A stretch of DNA of 64,000 bases from assembly GCA_965644295.1 (NCBI GenBank), contig CBFFRP010000407.1, positions 1 through 64,000 of the forward strand, read 5' to 3'. Within the stretch, counting starts at the first letter, position 1; each line of letters begins with the position of its first letter. Source of the stretch: Paraphysomonas bandaiensis. Taxonomy: Eukaryota > Chrysophyceae. The position numbers and the translations under genes are program-made. The notes under the pieces are model-generated. The model was not told the DNA's origin. It ran no database searches and was given only the letters and a program-made list of their open reading frames with translations. Of this stretch, positions 25,301 to 35,723 are shown piece by piece.

Positions 25301-28300
25301 CTATTGTACGGACTACAGCGGGTGGTACGTCTCCAGTACAGGAGACAGAAGCAGAATTGCATGTGGTGGATATTACTCGATCGAATTCTTCATTTACGGA
25401 TCCAACAATTGCTCGCACTGATACCCTTCGGACTGACATGTCATTTTCTCGCGGTAACTCGGAGACACTTGACCATACCCGTACGCAACCCTTCCCCCCT
25501 GGGTCAGATGTAGTTGGGACTGTAGAAGAATCCTGTACAGAGCCAGTTCAGTTAGCCATGAGTGACACTGCATGTAAGCTCACCGTCGGGGATAAGGTAG
25601 AGGGGAACTTCGGTGGAGAGGGAACTTGGTATCCTGGCATTGTGGTCGGCCGTTATGACAGTAAACATGGTAATGAGATGGAAACGCTGTATGACGTGGA
25701 TTATGATGGTGGCCTGTATTCTGAGAAAGGGGTTACGGCGAGTATGTTAAAGCCCTTGGCGGCAACTGAAGATGTTAGTTCACCTATTGTCAAGGCTCAA
25801 AATTGTCAAAACAGCGACTTGGCTGAAAAAGTCATGAGTGAGCATGTCTCCGCAACTGGCGGTGATGATCACAAGTCTATGGCGTCCGATTCAACGAACG
25901 GGGTACAGGGGTGGGAATCGGTGGAGTACCGTGAAGAGCAGTGGGACCACGTATCCCTGAAAAGTCTTAAAAGCTTTGGTGAAATCAGGAATAGCCACGC
26001 CAAGGTGCCATTACTGCCTTTGAAATATTTTGTTAAAGAGGATGAAGTAAGTGATTCTTTGTTTGCGTGTAATGTATAGTAAATATGTATGGGATACTCA
26101 TCATGTTTTCCTAGGGTGTGCGGCTGCCGTATGGTTGGGAAGAACGAGCAGATGATGAGGGAAATATATTTTACTATAATTCTATCACAGAAGATGTGTC
26201 CTATGATACTCACCCGTCTCTTTTTATGGCTAATAACTGGCGCAAGTGCTTCACTGATGATGGCCACGAGTACTATTACAACGATGCAACTGGGGCAACT
26301 ACATGGCGTGAGCCGGATGACGCTTACGACGACGACGAAGAAAATTGTTTTCTTGTTACTTCCCCGAGGCCAATTATGCCTGTTCTTGATGCAACGCAGC
26401 GTAGCAATGGAGTTAGGCGTACACTTCGAACGAATACTAGTTCTCTACAGTATTCTATTGATGTTTCTGAACGTAACACTGAAAGGACTGCAGGCGAAGA
26501 CGGAAATGAATCTTTTAAGAGTAACATCAGCTACGACGCTCTATACGAACGTACAATGAGCCACGGAGATTTAACTACATTGAAACAGTCGCAGTCTAGA
26601 TATCGCACAGTTAGTACAGATGGAAACGATGGCACTACGAAGGAAAATTCTGGAGCAACAAGTGTGCATTCTAATCCTAATGACTCCGACGTGCTTAACG
26701 AAGGAGAAAAGTATGGCGATGAAAACTACGGTTCCGGGCAATATAACCGCGTTATAGATAGAGCAACATCTGAATTAGTAGGAGTAAACATCGACTGTGG
26801 TCCGATAAATTCAGGCGAGGATAGTAATATACAGAATTCGGATGATATTCTGGAGAACGATGATACCAATAATCAAGATGAATACGATATTGATCACGTT
26901 GTGCATATTGGCAGTTTACATTCGTCCCCAGAAAAACCGAGTCAATATCGCCGACCTTTGGCCATGAAGTACGCAGCCAAAGAAGATAGTAATGATGGTG
27001 GAGATGACGACACGGAACGTAATCTTGATGATATGCCGTTAGCCTATAAACGAGGAGAAAGTGATGAGCGCAATGTAAATTCGTCGTATAAGTACCGTCC
27101 CCCAAGCGGATTTAAATATATTAGTACCAATAGTTATGATGGTTGTGAAGACACAGACACTGTGGACGAGTCACAACCGAGAGTTTCAAGGAATTTGAGT
27201 GGTGCATTTACGGATGAAAGCTTGGAGAAAAAAAATAACAGCCTCACTGCCTCTGAGTTGATTGACAGGCGTAAATATTTCGCTGACAGCAGAGAAGACA
27301 ATCAATATAGTGAGATTCAAGCTCAAGATAGTGAGCTGACGAATAATGACAGCTTTGAGGGTAGTGGGTACGACGCTGATAATATGTCTCCCGATGCTCG
27401 AAAGTATGCCACACATGGGAGCGAGAGTTTTCCTTTGGATACTGCGATGATTGATAGTAATGGCTTTCCCGTTCATATTCTGCCAGCTGATGATGGAGAT
27501 GAAAAAGAAGATACCCTTGTACCAATTGAACAAGCCCCTGTAATGCCAGAGCCTGTATCCCCTATTCAGATTATATCTGATACTGATTTAACTGCAGTAA
27601 ATGAAAGTCTAATCGGTCCTGATTACAAAGTAGTAGCGTTGGGATCAGGTGGTGAGAGTGCAAAAAGCGACACAGAGTCGATTAGAGATAACCAATATGA
27701 ATCATCTCGTGATCCCATTAATTCTGGAACAGATCCTTCAAGAGTATGGGAAACCTTTGAGGGGATAAATTATATGTCAGCCGCACTTGGGTCAGGGGGT
27801 GAAAGTATTGAAGCGGAGGAACCCTATAAGTATATTTCATCTTCAGATGCTGCGAACGCTAACGTTCAGTACGACCAGAACGATGGTATCTACGAGGAAG
27901 CTTACAACCAACAGAACCAGTCTGGTATAGTTTCTGCATATGATAATGCTGGGAATGGTGACTTAGAGCATAGCCAGGCTGATGGTACCTTCGCTGATGC
28001 TAATGCTGCAAGCGCTAACGTTCAGTACGACCAGAACGATGGTATCTACGAGGAGGCTTACAACCAACAGAACCAGTCTGGTGTAGTTTCTGCATATGAT
28101 AATGCTGGGAATGGTGACTTAGAGCATAGCCAGGCTGATGGTACCTTCGCTGATGCTAATGCTGCAAGCGCTAACGTTCAGTACGACCAGAACGATGGTA
28201 TCTACGAGGAAGCTTACAACCAACAGAACCAGTCTGGTGTAGTTTCTGCATATGATAATGCTGGGAATGGTGACTTAGAGCATAGCCAGGCTGATGGTAC

Positions 28301-29405
28301 CTTCGCTGATGCTAATGCTGCAAGCGCTAACGTTCAGTACGGCCAGAACGATGGTATCTACGAGGAAGCTTACAACCAACAGAACCAGTCTGGTGTAGTT
28401 TCTGCATATGATAATGCTGGGAATGGTGACTTAGAGCATAGCCAGGCTGATGGTACCTTCGCTGATGCTAATGCTGCAAGCGCTAACGTTCAGTACGACC
28501 AGAACGATGGTATCTACGAGGAAGCTTACAACCAACAGAACCAGTCTGGTGTAGTTTCTGCATATGATAATGCTGGGAATGGTGACTTAGAGCATAGCCA
28601 GGCTGATGGTACCTTCGCTGATGCTAATGCTGCAAGCGCTAATGTTCAGTACGGCCAGAACGATGGTATCTACGAGGAAGCTTACAACCAACAGAATCGA
28701 GCTGTTGGTACTCACGTTGATATCAGAGATATTTCCCACAACCAACAGACTCAAGATGGCGTGCTTTCCGTGTATGATAACGCTGAGGCTACCTATAAAC
28801 ATCACGACCAGGGTGATGGCACGCATGCGGACGTTTCCAATAGAAAAGGTTCATCTAGTGGCACTTACCCTAATGAGAATGCTGTTGAAGACATTGGTGT
28901 TCATTCTGCCATGGGCTATACTCCTGCTGAACAGGTTCCCACACCGTCGAATGACTCCATTCTCCCGGAGGACTGGCAGAGGCAATTTGACGACCAAGGT
29001 GTACCGTACTATGTCAACACGACGACTGGAGAAACATCATGGGATAAACCTGCGGATAGGTTCTGGTCTGTTTTTTTCACTCAGGATGGTATACCGTACT
29101 ATTACAATAGCCTTACCAAGGAAAGCAAGTGGACTGCCCCTGGAGATATGGGAAAGCAAATAGCGGATGATTTTAGTTCTCCAGCGGATACCCCTGTTCA
29201 ATTGATTCACAAGAAGCGCACTAACTCAGCTAACCTCTCGATCTTAGTCAGTGACGATAGAAGCAGGAGTGGGAGTGAAGAAGAGGATCCATATATGATT
29301 AATCTAATTGACTTTACACCAACCAAAAACAATTCTCAGAAGAAACGACGGGGGAGTAGCAAAAAAAATAGCGGAAAACAAACCAAGTTTGATTCCCCAC
29401 TTTAG
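16392..29405 (+). CDS. Giant CCDC180-like coiled-coil protein with Tudor-like and WW domains, about 4,060 residues
   Basis: Nine exons join in one frame: 16392-16484, 16539-16675, 16731-17217, 17327-17731, 18023-22780, 22853-23481, 23612-24402, 24455-26046, 26115-29405. Residues about 240-2430 are long helical, coiled-coil sequence resembling CCDC180 (DUF4455/DUF4456), a family linked to cilia. Typical stretches are VLHRNVIKNKEAAHEWLRCV near the start and FTTTFRGFMFDHWNGLMHEF later. About 2808-2870 looks like a Tudor/agenet domain (GDKVEGNFGGEGTWYPGIVV). Exon 9 starts with two WW domains (about 2965-3033; the first has Tyr in place of the second Trp) and has two more near the end (about 3914-3978: LPEDWQRQF...TSWDKP and YYYNSLTKESKWTAPGD). 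Between them lies an acidic disordered region with a 52-residue tandem repeat. CCDC180 proteins are usually near 1,700 residues, so the C-terminal extension is unusual. A split into two genes cannot be excluded without RNA, but every join keeps frame. Confidence 0.75.
27861..28696 (+). repeat. 156-bp in-frame tandem repeat, about 5.4 copies
   Basis: Units start at 27861, 28017, 28173, 28329, 28485 and 28641 (the last partial). Each encodes 52 residues running from NVQYDQNDGIYEEAYNQQN through SAYDNAGNGDLEHSQADGT to FADANAASA. Units are almost identical at the DNA level; visible changes include D/G in QYDQ/QYGQ and I/V in SGIV/SGVV. This implies recent expansion or ongoing homogenisation. The repeat sits between the two WW pairs of the giant protein and is probably a flexible acidic spacer. 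Confidence 0.95.
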
Positions 29406-30992
29406 ATTTAGAATGTGTAGATATTACATATGTACGAATGCATGTATTTTTTAGATACTTATTATTAATAATCATTTCATATTTTGTGAAGTCGGTTTGA
29501 CATGGTTATTGATGGTAGTGAATGTATTATTATCAGCAATTGGCGTTTAAGAGTCAGGACTTAACTCTGATATCCTACTATTAACTCTACGAAAGCTGCT
29601 TATGAGTCACCGCAAGCACCAAGGTGCAACCACTTTCGCTCTATCGCTCAAAGAAAATGCAGTGAGCAAGCAGAATGTTGATATACCTGACATCTGCCTA
29701 CTTCAGGATTTTTGAGTCCTTGAGGTGAATAGCCCGGATGCTTGACTTTAGCAGACAGCCCAATTTCCTTGATTTCATTGAGGTGGGCCAATTCCCAGAT
29801 GTCTGTATATTCGTCAAGGCCCAAAGACGTGTACAAAAGTGACACTTATTAGTGTCTCTTGTACCACGAAAGCTTTTGGCTATGAGTGGTGAGTGGGCAG
29901 AACAATATCTGCTGGCTACAAATGCGGCTCACGTTAGTTTCCCGGAGAAATCTGTCCAGCACTTATTCCCCAGAACATCACCACAAGTTGCGAGTTCGAC
30001 TCTGTTGAAAGGGTTATTGATAACCCGATAAGCACAATGCACTCAGTTGTGTAATACAGATAGACAAAGATACATACGAGGCAAGTACCGACGAATGATT
30101 AGTATTATGTTGAGTTTTGCTCTTTGTGAGGTATTAAAGCTGTATTTCTAAGGCATTTGAATTATGACCTGTCTTTTGAAGAATACAGTAGTGGTCTAAC
30201 AGTATTACATGTACTAATGATACGATAGACTGAAACTGAAATATATAGACTTTATAAGATCTAATAGTTAATAGTATATAGTATTGATTGGTAGTTGAGA
30301 GAATAGAATTGTAGCGAATATCAATGAATGATGTAAGATGTTGATCATGTTTTTCTTAATTGATTATTGTGCGAGTTCAACTTTCTGTTATTTAATTTTA
30401 TTCATCCTAGTATGTCAACGGTTGATATGGTAATAGCCGTTGTCGATGTCCTTCAACCGGTAGTCGCAACTAAGACCTAGAGTATCGGAATAGTTTCTAT
30501 AAGTTGCTCTCTTTAGATTAGATACCTGTTAGATCTTGATAAATTGACGAGGATTATACACGTAGCTAGCTGTATTGAATTTTGATGTAGGATAGACAAG
30601 GGCAATACTGAAAACAAGAAATTAGTTACGGATGTATGACCTCATTGTATATCGTGGTGTGGAACCGGCTGGGGGGAAGCTAATAAATCTACAATATCAG
30701 CAAGTTGATTCTGTGATGGTTCGAGGGTGAACAGTGGCTCTCTTTAATATAACATATTCAGGAAGCAATATATACAGTACGTTTACCACCTCAAAAAATG
30801 TTGTTCTCATGCAAAACAATCCACACGCATATATAGAATACATTCACAAGTACAGGATGCTGATAATCTTGGCACGTGTCATCGCAGTGCTCAATGAAAT
30901 ATACAACACAATTTGTACAACAATGTGGCAGGAAACAATACGAAAACAAACACCTACTACTAATGTGGACACAAATCACAAACACAGTAGTA
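29406..30992. other. Intergenic DNA between giant gene and histone cluster
   Basis: Apart from the retroelement tail at 29533-30010, nothing is recognised. Bases 30100-30740 are AT-rich with no open frame of note. Bases about 30800-30990 weakly match the left flank of histone unit 2 (AAGTACAGGATGC and CATCGCA words), an older diverged edge of the tandem unit. Confidence 0.5.
29533..30010 (-). mobile_element. Retroelement 3' region, family R
   Basis: Starts with the terminal AGCAATTGGCGTTTAAGAGTC, then TAACTCTGATATCCTACTATT, the hairpin word GCACCAAGGTGC, GAATGTTGATATACCTGACAT, and GCGGCTCACGTTAGTTTCCC, in the same order as the other copies. The palindrome is decayed here (CCCGGAGAAATCTGTCCAG). 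It has no coding capacity. Confidence 0.7.
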
Positions 30993-31083
30993 GTAAAATA
31001 ACTAAACAATTACCGATAAATACTTCGCAACATCCACTGCATATATTGTAACACAAATATGCTACAGGTATCCATCAAAATGT

Positions 31084-31099
31084 GGTGTTGATAAACACC
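31084..31099 (-). terminator. Histone 3' stem-loop of H2B, unit 1
   Basis: Read on the coding strand this is GGTGTTTATCAACACC: a perfect 6-bp stem with a 4-base loop TATC, preceded by an A-rich stretch (AAAATAAAAATA) and followed by ACA. It lies about 33 bases after the stop codon. This matches the canonical 6+4 histone mRNA stem-loop bound by SLBP. Confidence 0.85.
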
Positions 31100-31132
31100 T
31101 ATTTTTATTTTGAGTTGCGTCAATACACACAC

Positions 31133-31486
31133 TTAAGCGGAAGAAGTGAACTTAGTGACGGCCTTGGTACCCTCAGAGACGGCGTGCTTGGCGAGCTCAC
31201 CAGGGAGCATGAGACGAACTGCAGTCTGAATCTCTCTAGAGGACAGAGTAGACTTCTTGTTGTAACGAGCAAGACGAGAAGCCTCAGAAGCGATTCTCTC
31301 GAAGATATCGTTGACAAAAGAGTTCATGATGGACATTCCTCTCTTGGAGATACCAGTCTCAGGGTGAACCTGCTTAAGCACCTTGTACACGTAAGAAGAG
31401 TAGCTCTCCACCCTCTTCTTGTGGCCTTTGCCAGCAGCCTTCTTGGCGGGAGCCTTTACGCTCTTCTTTCCAGGAGTCTTAGCCAT
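31133..31486 (-). CDS. Histone H2B, unit 1
   Basis: Intronless, 117 residues. It has a Lys/Ala-rich N-terminal tail ([20 protein letters not shown]) followed by the histone fold with the H2B hallmarks [37 protein letters not shown] and [20 protein letters not shown], and ends TKFTSSA. It pairs with H2A in the nucleosome. The codon use is richer in G and C than the surrounding DNA, typical of highly expressed genes. It shares a 287-bp promoter with H2A and ends in a histone stem-loop. The protein is identical in all four units. Confidence 0.98.
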   Translation of the reverse strand: MAKTPGKKSVKAPAKKAAGKGHKKRVESYSSYVYKVLKQVHPETGISKRGMSIMNSFVNDIFERIASEASRLARYNKKSTLSSREIQTAVRLMLPGELAKHAVSEGTKAVTKFTSSA

Positions 31487-31773
31487 TTTGGTATTTCAAA
31501 TTAATCGATTTCAAATGAGAATTAATTTTGAAGGAAGCTCAGTGTTGATCCCAGACCCAAAAAATACAACTTTCAAAAACATCATATCTTGAGGAGTCAG
31601 ATTTGAGCATCTCTATCTGCTGATGATGAGGATGTTATAGCATCTCCAAAAAAACGCATCTTGAGCAGTCAGTCATCACACATAATTTGAACCCAAAGAA
31701 GTGGCGAGTCATCACAATTAAATCTCATCTCTTCTCAGAGTAACACTAATTGAAACCTACCAATAAATCAATA
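31487..31773. promoter_or_regulatory. H2B/H2A bidirectional promoter, unit 1
   Basis: These 287 bases separate the two start codons. A 15-base word occurs twice in the same orientation with one change: ATCTTGAGGAGTCAG (31586-31600) and ATCTTGAGCAGTCAG (31658-31672). GTCATCACA also occurs twice (about 31672 and 31709). These are candidate histone regulatory elements. No clear TATA box. The region is almost invariant in all four units. Confidence 0.7.
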
Positions 31774-32154
31774 ATGCCTGCAAAGACTGGAAAATCTGGC
31801 CGTGGTGCCGGCAAGAAATCTACCTCTTCATCAGCCAAGGCTGGTCTTCAGTTCCCAGTTGGCCGTATCGGCAGATACCTGAAGAAGGGTCGATATGCTC
31901 CCAGAGTTGGTGCTGGTGCTCCCGTCTACCTTGCCTCTGTGCTTGAGTACCTCACTGCTGAGATTCTTGAGCTTGCTGGTAACGCTGCCAGGGACAACAA
32001 GAAGACCCGCATCATCCCTCGCCACATTCAGCTGGCTGTTCGCAATGACGAGGAGCTCAATAAGCTTTTGGGCGGCGTCACCATCTCTCAGGGTGGTGTC
32101 CTCCCCAACATCCACAATGTGCTCCTCCCCAAGAAGTCTCAGGCCAAGGCTTAA
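31774..32154 (+). CDS. Histone H2A, unit 1
   Basis: Intronless, 126 residues, starting at [16 protein letters not shown]. The in-frame open sequence upstream begins with TTG, so this ATG is used. It contains the H2A fold signatures [40 protein letters not shown] and [20 protein letters not shown]. The tail ends KKSQAKA and lacks the SQ-acidic-hydrophobic motif of H2A.X, so this is a canonical replication-type H2A. It ends in a histone stem-loop 34 bases after the stop. The protein is identical in all four units. Confidence 0.98.
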   Translation: MPAKTGKSGRGAGKKSTSSSAKAGLQFPVGRIGRYLKKGRYAPRVGAGAPVYLASVLEYLTAEILELAGNAARDNKKTRIIPRHIQLAVRNDEELNKLLGGVTISQGGVLPNIHNVLLPKKSQAKA

Positions 32155-32187
32155 GTGCAGTCGGTTATTTCAAAACTAAACAAAATA

Positions 32188-32203
32188 GGTGTTTATTAAC
32201 ACC
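32188..32203 (+). terminator. Histone 3' stem-loop of H2A, unit 1
   Basis: GGTGTTTATTAACACC: perfect 6-bp stem with loop TATT, preceded by ACAAAATA and followed by ACAC. The stem is the same as that of H2B and the loop differs at one base. Confidence 0.85.
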
Positions 32204-33123
32204 ACACAATACTTGGAATCGATTATAATGTCGCAGTCATGTTCAATGGATATAGTTTTATTTGTGACGTTTATACTTTACAACATATTGGTATCATGGT
32301 AGAAATATGTATATACTACATACTTATTTCTTACCGTGTGTAAGAAACTTCAGAGTTTGGTAACAAGAGTTATTATTAGAATGTCGAGAGTATGTTAAAC
32401 AGCTCACATGAATTACATCTTAAAAGTCTATGTGTTTTATCTCCTGAATGACTAACACTTCGTACAAAGTGAAGAAACTGACTTTACACAGCGTGTTCTG
32501 GATTGCGGCAACGTCAGCCAACAAGAGAGCTCGACTTAGTACCTGTGGTTCAGCTACCACAGTTTGTTTATTATCAAAGCACAATCTTTAGTAGTACAAA
32601 GTTGATTATGATACCTGAGCGTCGAAACATGAAAATCCATATCGTCTAGAATCGTTGGTATTCCTCCGAGCCAATTCCATATATATGCTCTTATTTGATG
32701 TGTGATACATGCATACATGCTACTTTCCTCTATGAAGTTAACTACAAACTGTTCCAAGGTACGTACCTGTAGCTTGTTGATGCTCATTCTATTGTGTCTT
32801 AGAAAATATAATGATAATCATAAACTACTCTTCATAAGCACATAACTCATCTGTAATCTGTACTATTATAACATCGAACAATTATGCATTAAGATATTAA
32901 GATTCATCTTAATATAAGATAATATATGTATGTGATGTATTAAGCTCCATGAAATATATCATGAACTGAATTAATGATTGTATCTGTTGAAGATACTTGA
33001 TCGTCATCATAACGATCGTCAGTTCTGCTTCTAACTATTTTGTTGTGAGTGATAGTTATGTTCTGCAACGACGAACACATACACATACATCAGAATGCTT
33101 ACCTCGCTACAATCAGACTCTAA
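32204..33123. other. Non-coding spacer of histone unit 1, proximal part
   Basis: Nothing is recognised as a gene. A 77-codon frame on the - strand (32554-32787) is kept in unit 2 only because the whole unit is duplicated. In units 3 and 4 it is interrupted by a deletion. A word pair GTTAACTACAAACT...TAGCTTGTTGATGCT occurs at 32737-32783 and again at 33263-33311, an internal duplication. Confidence 0.5.
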
Positions 33124-33251
33124 TAGCAGGGCCAGTCAAGAATATATTGGAATACATTGCAATTGGTTATTTTAGCTTGCTACAATATTATATTGATTAT
33201 TATTTTAATCATAATATTGCAATATAAATATGTTTTTGACTGGCCCTGCTA
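33124..33251. mobile_element. 128-bp MITE-like element with 16-bp terminal inverted repeats, unit 1
   Basis: The ends are perfect inverted repeats, TAGCAGGGCCAGTCAA and TTGACTGGCCCTGCTA, around an AT-rich core (CAATATTATATTGATTATTA). The left flank word TCGCTACAATCAGACTCTAAT recurs at about 33700 without the element, consistent with insertion. If TA is the target duplication, the repeats start CAGGGCC or GCAGGGCC. No transposase is present in the window. Confidence 0.7.
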
Positions 33252-34136
33252 TCCCCCAAGATGTTAACTACAAACTACTCCGAAGTACGTATTTGTAGCT
33301 TGTTGATGCTTATCGCCAGCAGCTATCCTGTACTCTGTGTCTCTGTGTCTCTGTGAACTGTGTGTTAGAGTTCGACATTTCACTGAAGTTAACTTTGCTC
33401 TACATGTAAACGTAAACTTTAATCATGCTTTGTTGAACAGAATACTTTCAAGTAAGAAATTAAAATTAATAGTCTGAACACCTATTCCACATTATTAATC
33501 ACTTCAATTGCACTATATATACGCATCATACTGCAGAACTCAACACTGTGTACTGTGTAGCAATAACGAAATAAAGAATCTACGAAAGTGTAAATACTGT
33601 AAGGAATAAAAAAATAAAATATGCAAATAAACTGTAAATAATACAGTAGCTGTTTAAGATATATATGACTGTTGTAGAGGATTACAGGTGTTGATGTGTC
33701 GCTACAATCAGACTCTAATATTACCCGAGTAATGCAGTGAACAGAGACTCAATGCCGTATCAACGGAGAATTTTATGCCAACACTCTATAAACACACAAT
33801 AGAGTTCACATTATTGTGTCTTCAGTTATGAGTTTACTCCCACACGTATATATTAATAAAAAACTATTAACGTACTACTATGGAGGAACTCTTAAATTAT
33901 AGTACAACTTGAATTTATCAAGTGTTGTCTCCTCATCATAGCACCTTATGTCGTAGGATTATTATTATTTCATAGGCAACTATATATTATGCATTATTGT
34001 CATCATGTTGTAAAACACATAATTTACCGACATAATTTTTTATGTCAACCTCTGCTGATTAACTTGACTTGTAGAGAAGTATAGGTATTGGTGATTGATG
34101 TGTCACTACAATCACCCTACAAGGCCCACCTCATTG
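33252..34136. other. Non-coding spacer of histone unit 1, distal part
   Basis: AT-rich, without a supported gene. It contains a short CTGTGTCTCTGTGTCTCTGTG run (about 33334-33354). It is almost the same as 37843-38726 in unit 2. Confidence 0.5.
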
Positions 34137-34311
34137 GGCTGCCTTCTGCTGAAGTCAACCATCCGGGATGTTCACCTCTTAAGGACTCAAAAATCCTGAA
34201 GTTAGCAGATGTCAGGTATATATCAACATTCTGATTTTGCTCCCTGCGTTTGCTTTTTGAATGTGATACAGTTAAAACGGAGGTGGTCAAACCTTGGAAC
34301 TCTTGGGGCGA
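34137..34311 (+). mobile_element. Truncated retroelement fragment, family R, unit 1
   Basis: Contains the family blocks GGATGTTCACCTCTTAAGGA, CCTGAAGTTAGCAG and TATCAACATTCTG, then stops abruptly at GGGGCGAC just before the 3' tail. Unit 2 has the tail at the same place (38727-39000), so unit 1 lost about 185 bases here. Confidence 0.6.
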
Positions 34312-34715
34312 CTGTCACGCATTAAAGAAAGGTATTTATCACACAGCAAGGGGTAACTCTATAATTGCAAATAATAATGCTATATATGCGGTTATTTATC
34401 GATATAGTATTTCACTTTTATTATGTTCTATCTCGAGTCAACTAAAACCCTATATATTATTATTATATTATCATTATGATGGCGATCTTGAATCCTCAAC
34501 AGATACTATCATTATGATCTACGCCTCGACCTTTACCCTAAAGGGCGCCCCTCTAGTTGCTATGTATAATTTCTTAGCTGCCAAAACACAGCTTACTATA
34601 GACACTCCAGCGACTATGATTCCAAATATGGAGAAGTCATTCTCTTGTGCAAATATGAGTAGCATTTGCTCTCAAATACCAGAATCAAATCGGTATTTCC
34701 AATATATTTAACTGC
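34312..34715. repeat. AT-rich repeat beginning GTCACGCATTAAAG, unit 1
   Basis: Repeated in unit 2 at 39084-39484. An older, reversed copy lies in the palindrome spacer at about 44281-44610 (shared words GTAACT, TTATGTTCTATCTCG, AATCGGTAT and CCAATATATTT). The unit 1 copy holds a 153-codon frame (34250-34711) of which only the last 65 codons stay open in unit 2. The older copy is not open, so coding function is unlikely. Confidence 0.6.
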
Positions 34716-34902
34716 CAATTAATTGGATTGCCAATGTAATTAATTTGTTTCGATAGTGATAATTCCAATTATTATTAGATATTTTTGCCAATTAATTGGC
34801 TGGCTAAATTATATATAGCATCTTAAGATGTATAGCTACTGATCATAGATACAAACCCATTATCACAAGTTTGGATGTATATTGAAAGTCGTATTATATA
34901 GC

Positions 34903-35260
34903 AATAGGCGTTAAAAACCTGCACCAATGTAGTGGCTAGTTGAATGCTAGACATACTATTTAGACCTCCTCTACCCATAACTAATCAGCACAAATTCTAT
35001 TATCCTACTATTTAACGCTACAGAAGCTGCTTGTGCGTCGCCGCAAGCACCAAGGTGCAACCACTTCCGTTCTTAGTGTTGATTGTGAGTTTAGCCGTGA
35101 TCGTGTGTCCTTGGACTCACTGGCGCGTGTTATCAGGGGGTCTTCCCTAGGGATGAGATTCCACCAGGCTCTGAGATACAGGGTTCTGTATTAAGGTCCT
35201 AAGTGTAACGAGTGCTAGATGTGTGTGCTGAGAGGTGGGTGGAGAGGTGGAATGTGGCAT
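34903..35260 (-). mobile_element. Retroelement 3' tail plus end of ORF, family R, unit 1
   Basis: Reading on the - strand: the decayed end of the retroelement ORF, then the 3' untranslated part with GCACCTTGGTGCTTGCGG, ending CGCCTATTGCTA. Unit 2/3's counterpart (39668-40125) extends further into the ORF. Here that part is missing between two TGGCATT words. Confidence 0.7.
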
Positions 35261-35460
35261 TCTAATATACAACATGAATAGCGTTCTTCGTTGCAGGTAT
35301 CTAGTTATGTTATAATAGTAGATGAGTTATGTACGTGATTAGGAGGAGTAGTTTATGATTAATCAAGTATATTTTCTATGACACACTAACATGAGCAAAA
35401 TATATCAATATATTGTAGCAAGCAAAAATAAACAATTCCAATATAATGTTGACTGCCCCT
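35261..35460. repeat. AT-rich dispersed repeat (GCGTTCTTCGTTGCAGGTA family)
   Basis: Runs from about ATGAATAGCGTTCTTCGTTG to TGTTGACTGCCCCT. Other copies lie at 40364-40562 and, reversed, at 46684-46890 and 11205-11375; a diverged longer copy is at 63287-63565. Its inner parts (CAATATATTG, TGTAGCAAGC) and its TTGACTGCCCC end resemble the MITE at 33124, so the two may be related non-autonomous elements. Confidence 0.55.
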
Positions 35461-35674
35461 GGCTAAATGTGCTTGTAATGAGTAGCCTAGAACTGTCCAC
35501 ATTCATCACAGAATACTATCATAAGTACAGAATACATATTTGATAATGATCTTTGCAAGTACCATCGCATACATACACCAATAGTAAAATAGCTAAACAA
35601 TTACCGATGAATACTTCGCAACATCCACTGCATATATTGTAACACAAATATGCTACAGGTATCCATCAAAATGT

Positions 35675-35690
35675 GGTGTTGATAAACACC
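35675..35690 (-). terminator. Histone 3' stem-loop of H2B, unit 2
   Basis: Same 6-bp stem and TATC loop as unit 1, with the same A-rich 5' flank. Confidence 0.85.
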
Positions 35691-35723
35691 TATTTTTATT
35701 TTGAGTTGCGTCAATACACACAC

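Larger units (their letters stand above)
30993..35583. repeat. Histone tandem unit 1 (about 4.59 kb)
   Basis: The unit runs from the H2B 3' flank through H2B, the shared promoter, H2A, and about 3.4 kb of non-coding DNA. The H2B and H2A genes recur exactly 4,591 and 4,590 bases further on in unit 2. The one-base difference is a shorter A-run in the promoter of unit 2. Compared with unit 2 it lacks about 185 bp around position 34311. Like unit 2's own left flank at 35254-35260, it carries a 331-bp deletion scar. Confidence 0.9.

Noticed and set aside
27861-28696. CRISPR-like or satellite array
   Set aside because: The 156-bp repeats are in frame within a coding exon, with no spacers between them.
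30700-30735. tRNA-like B-box word GGTTCGAGGG
   Set aside because: No cloverleaf or A box can be built around it.
31082-31504. 140-codon open frame antisense to H2B, repeated in all units
   Set aside because: Shadow frame produced by H2B codon usage; its conservation follows from H2B conservation.
31831-32179. Two 94-codon frames overlapping H2A
   Set aside because: Shadows of H2A in other frames; they recur only because H2A recurs.
32554-32787. 77-codon frame MSINKLQVRTLEQ... in the histone spacer
   Set aside because: Present unchanged only in units 1 and 2, which are near identical overall; broken by a deletion in units 3 and 4. No motif.
34250-34711. 153-codon frame in histone unit 1
   Set aside because: Open in unit 1 only over its full length; the older reversed copy near 44.4 kb is not open. 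Treated as repeat DNA.
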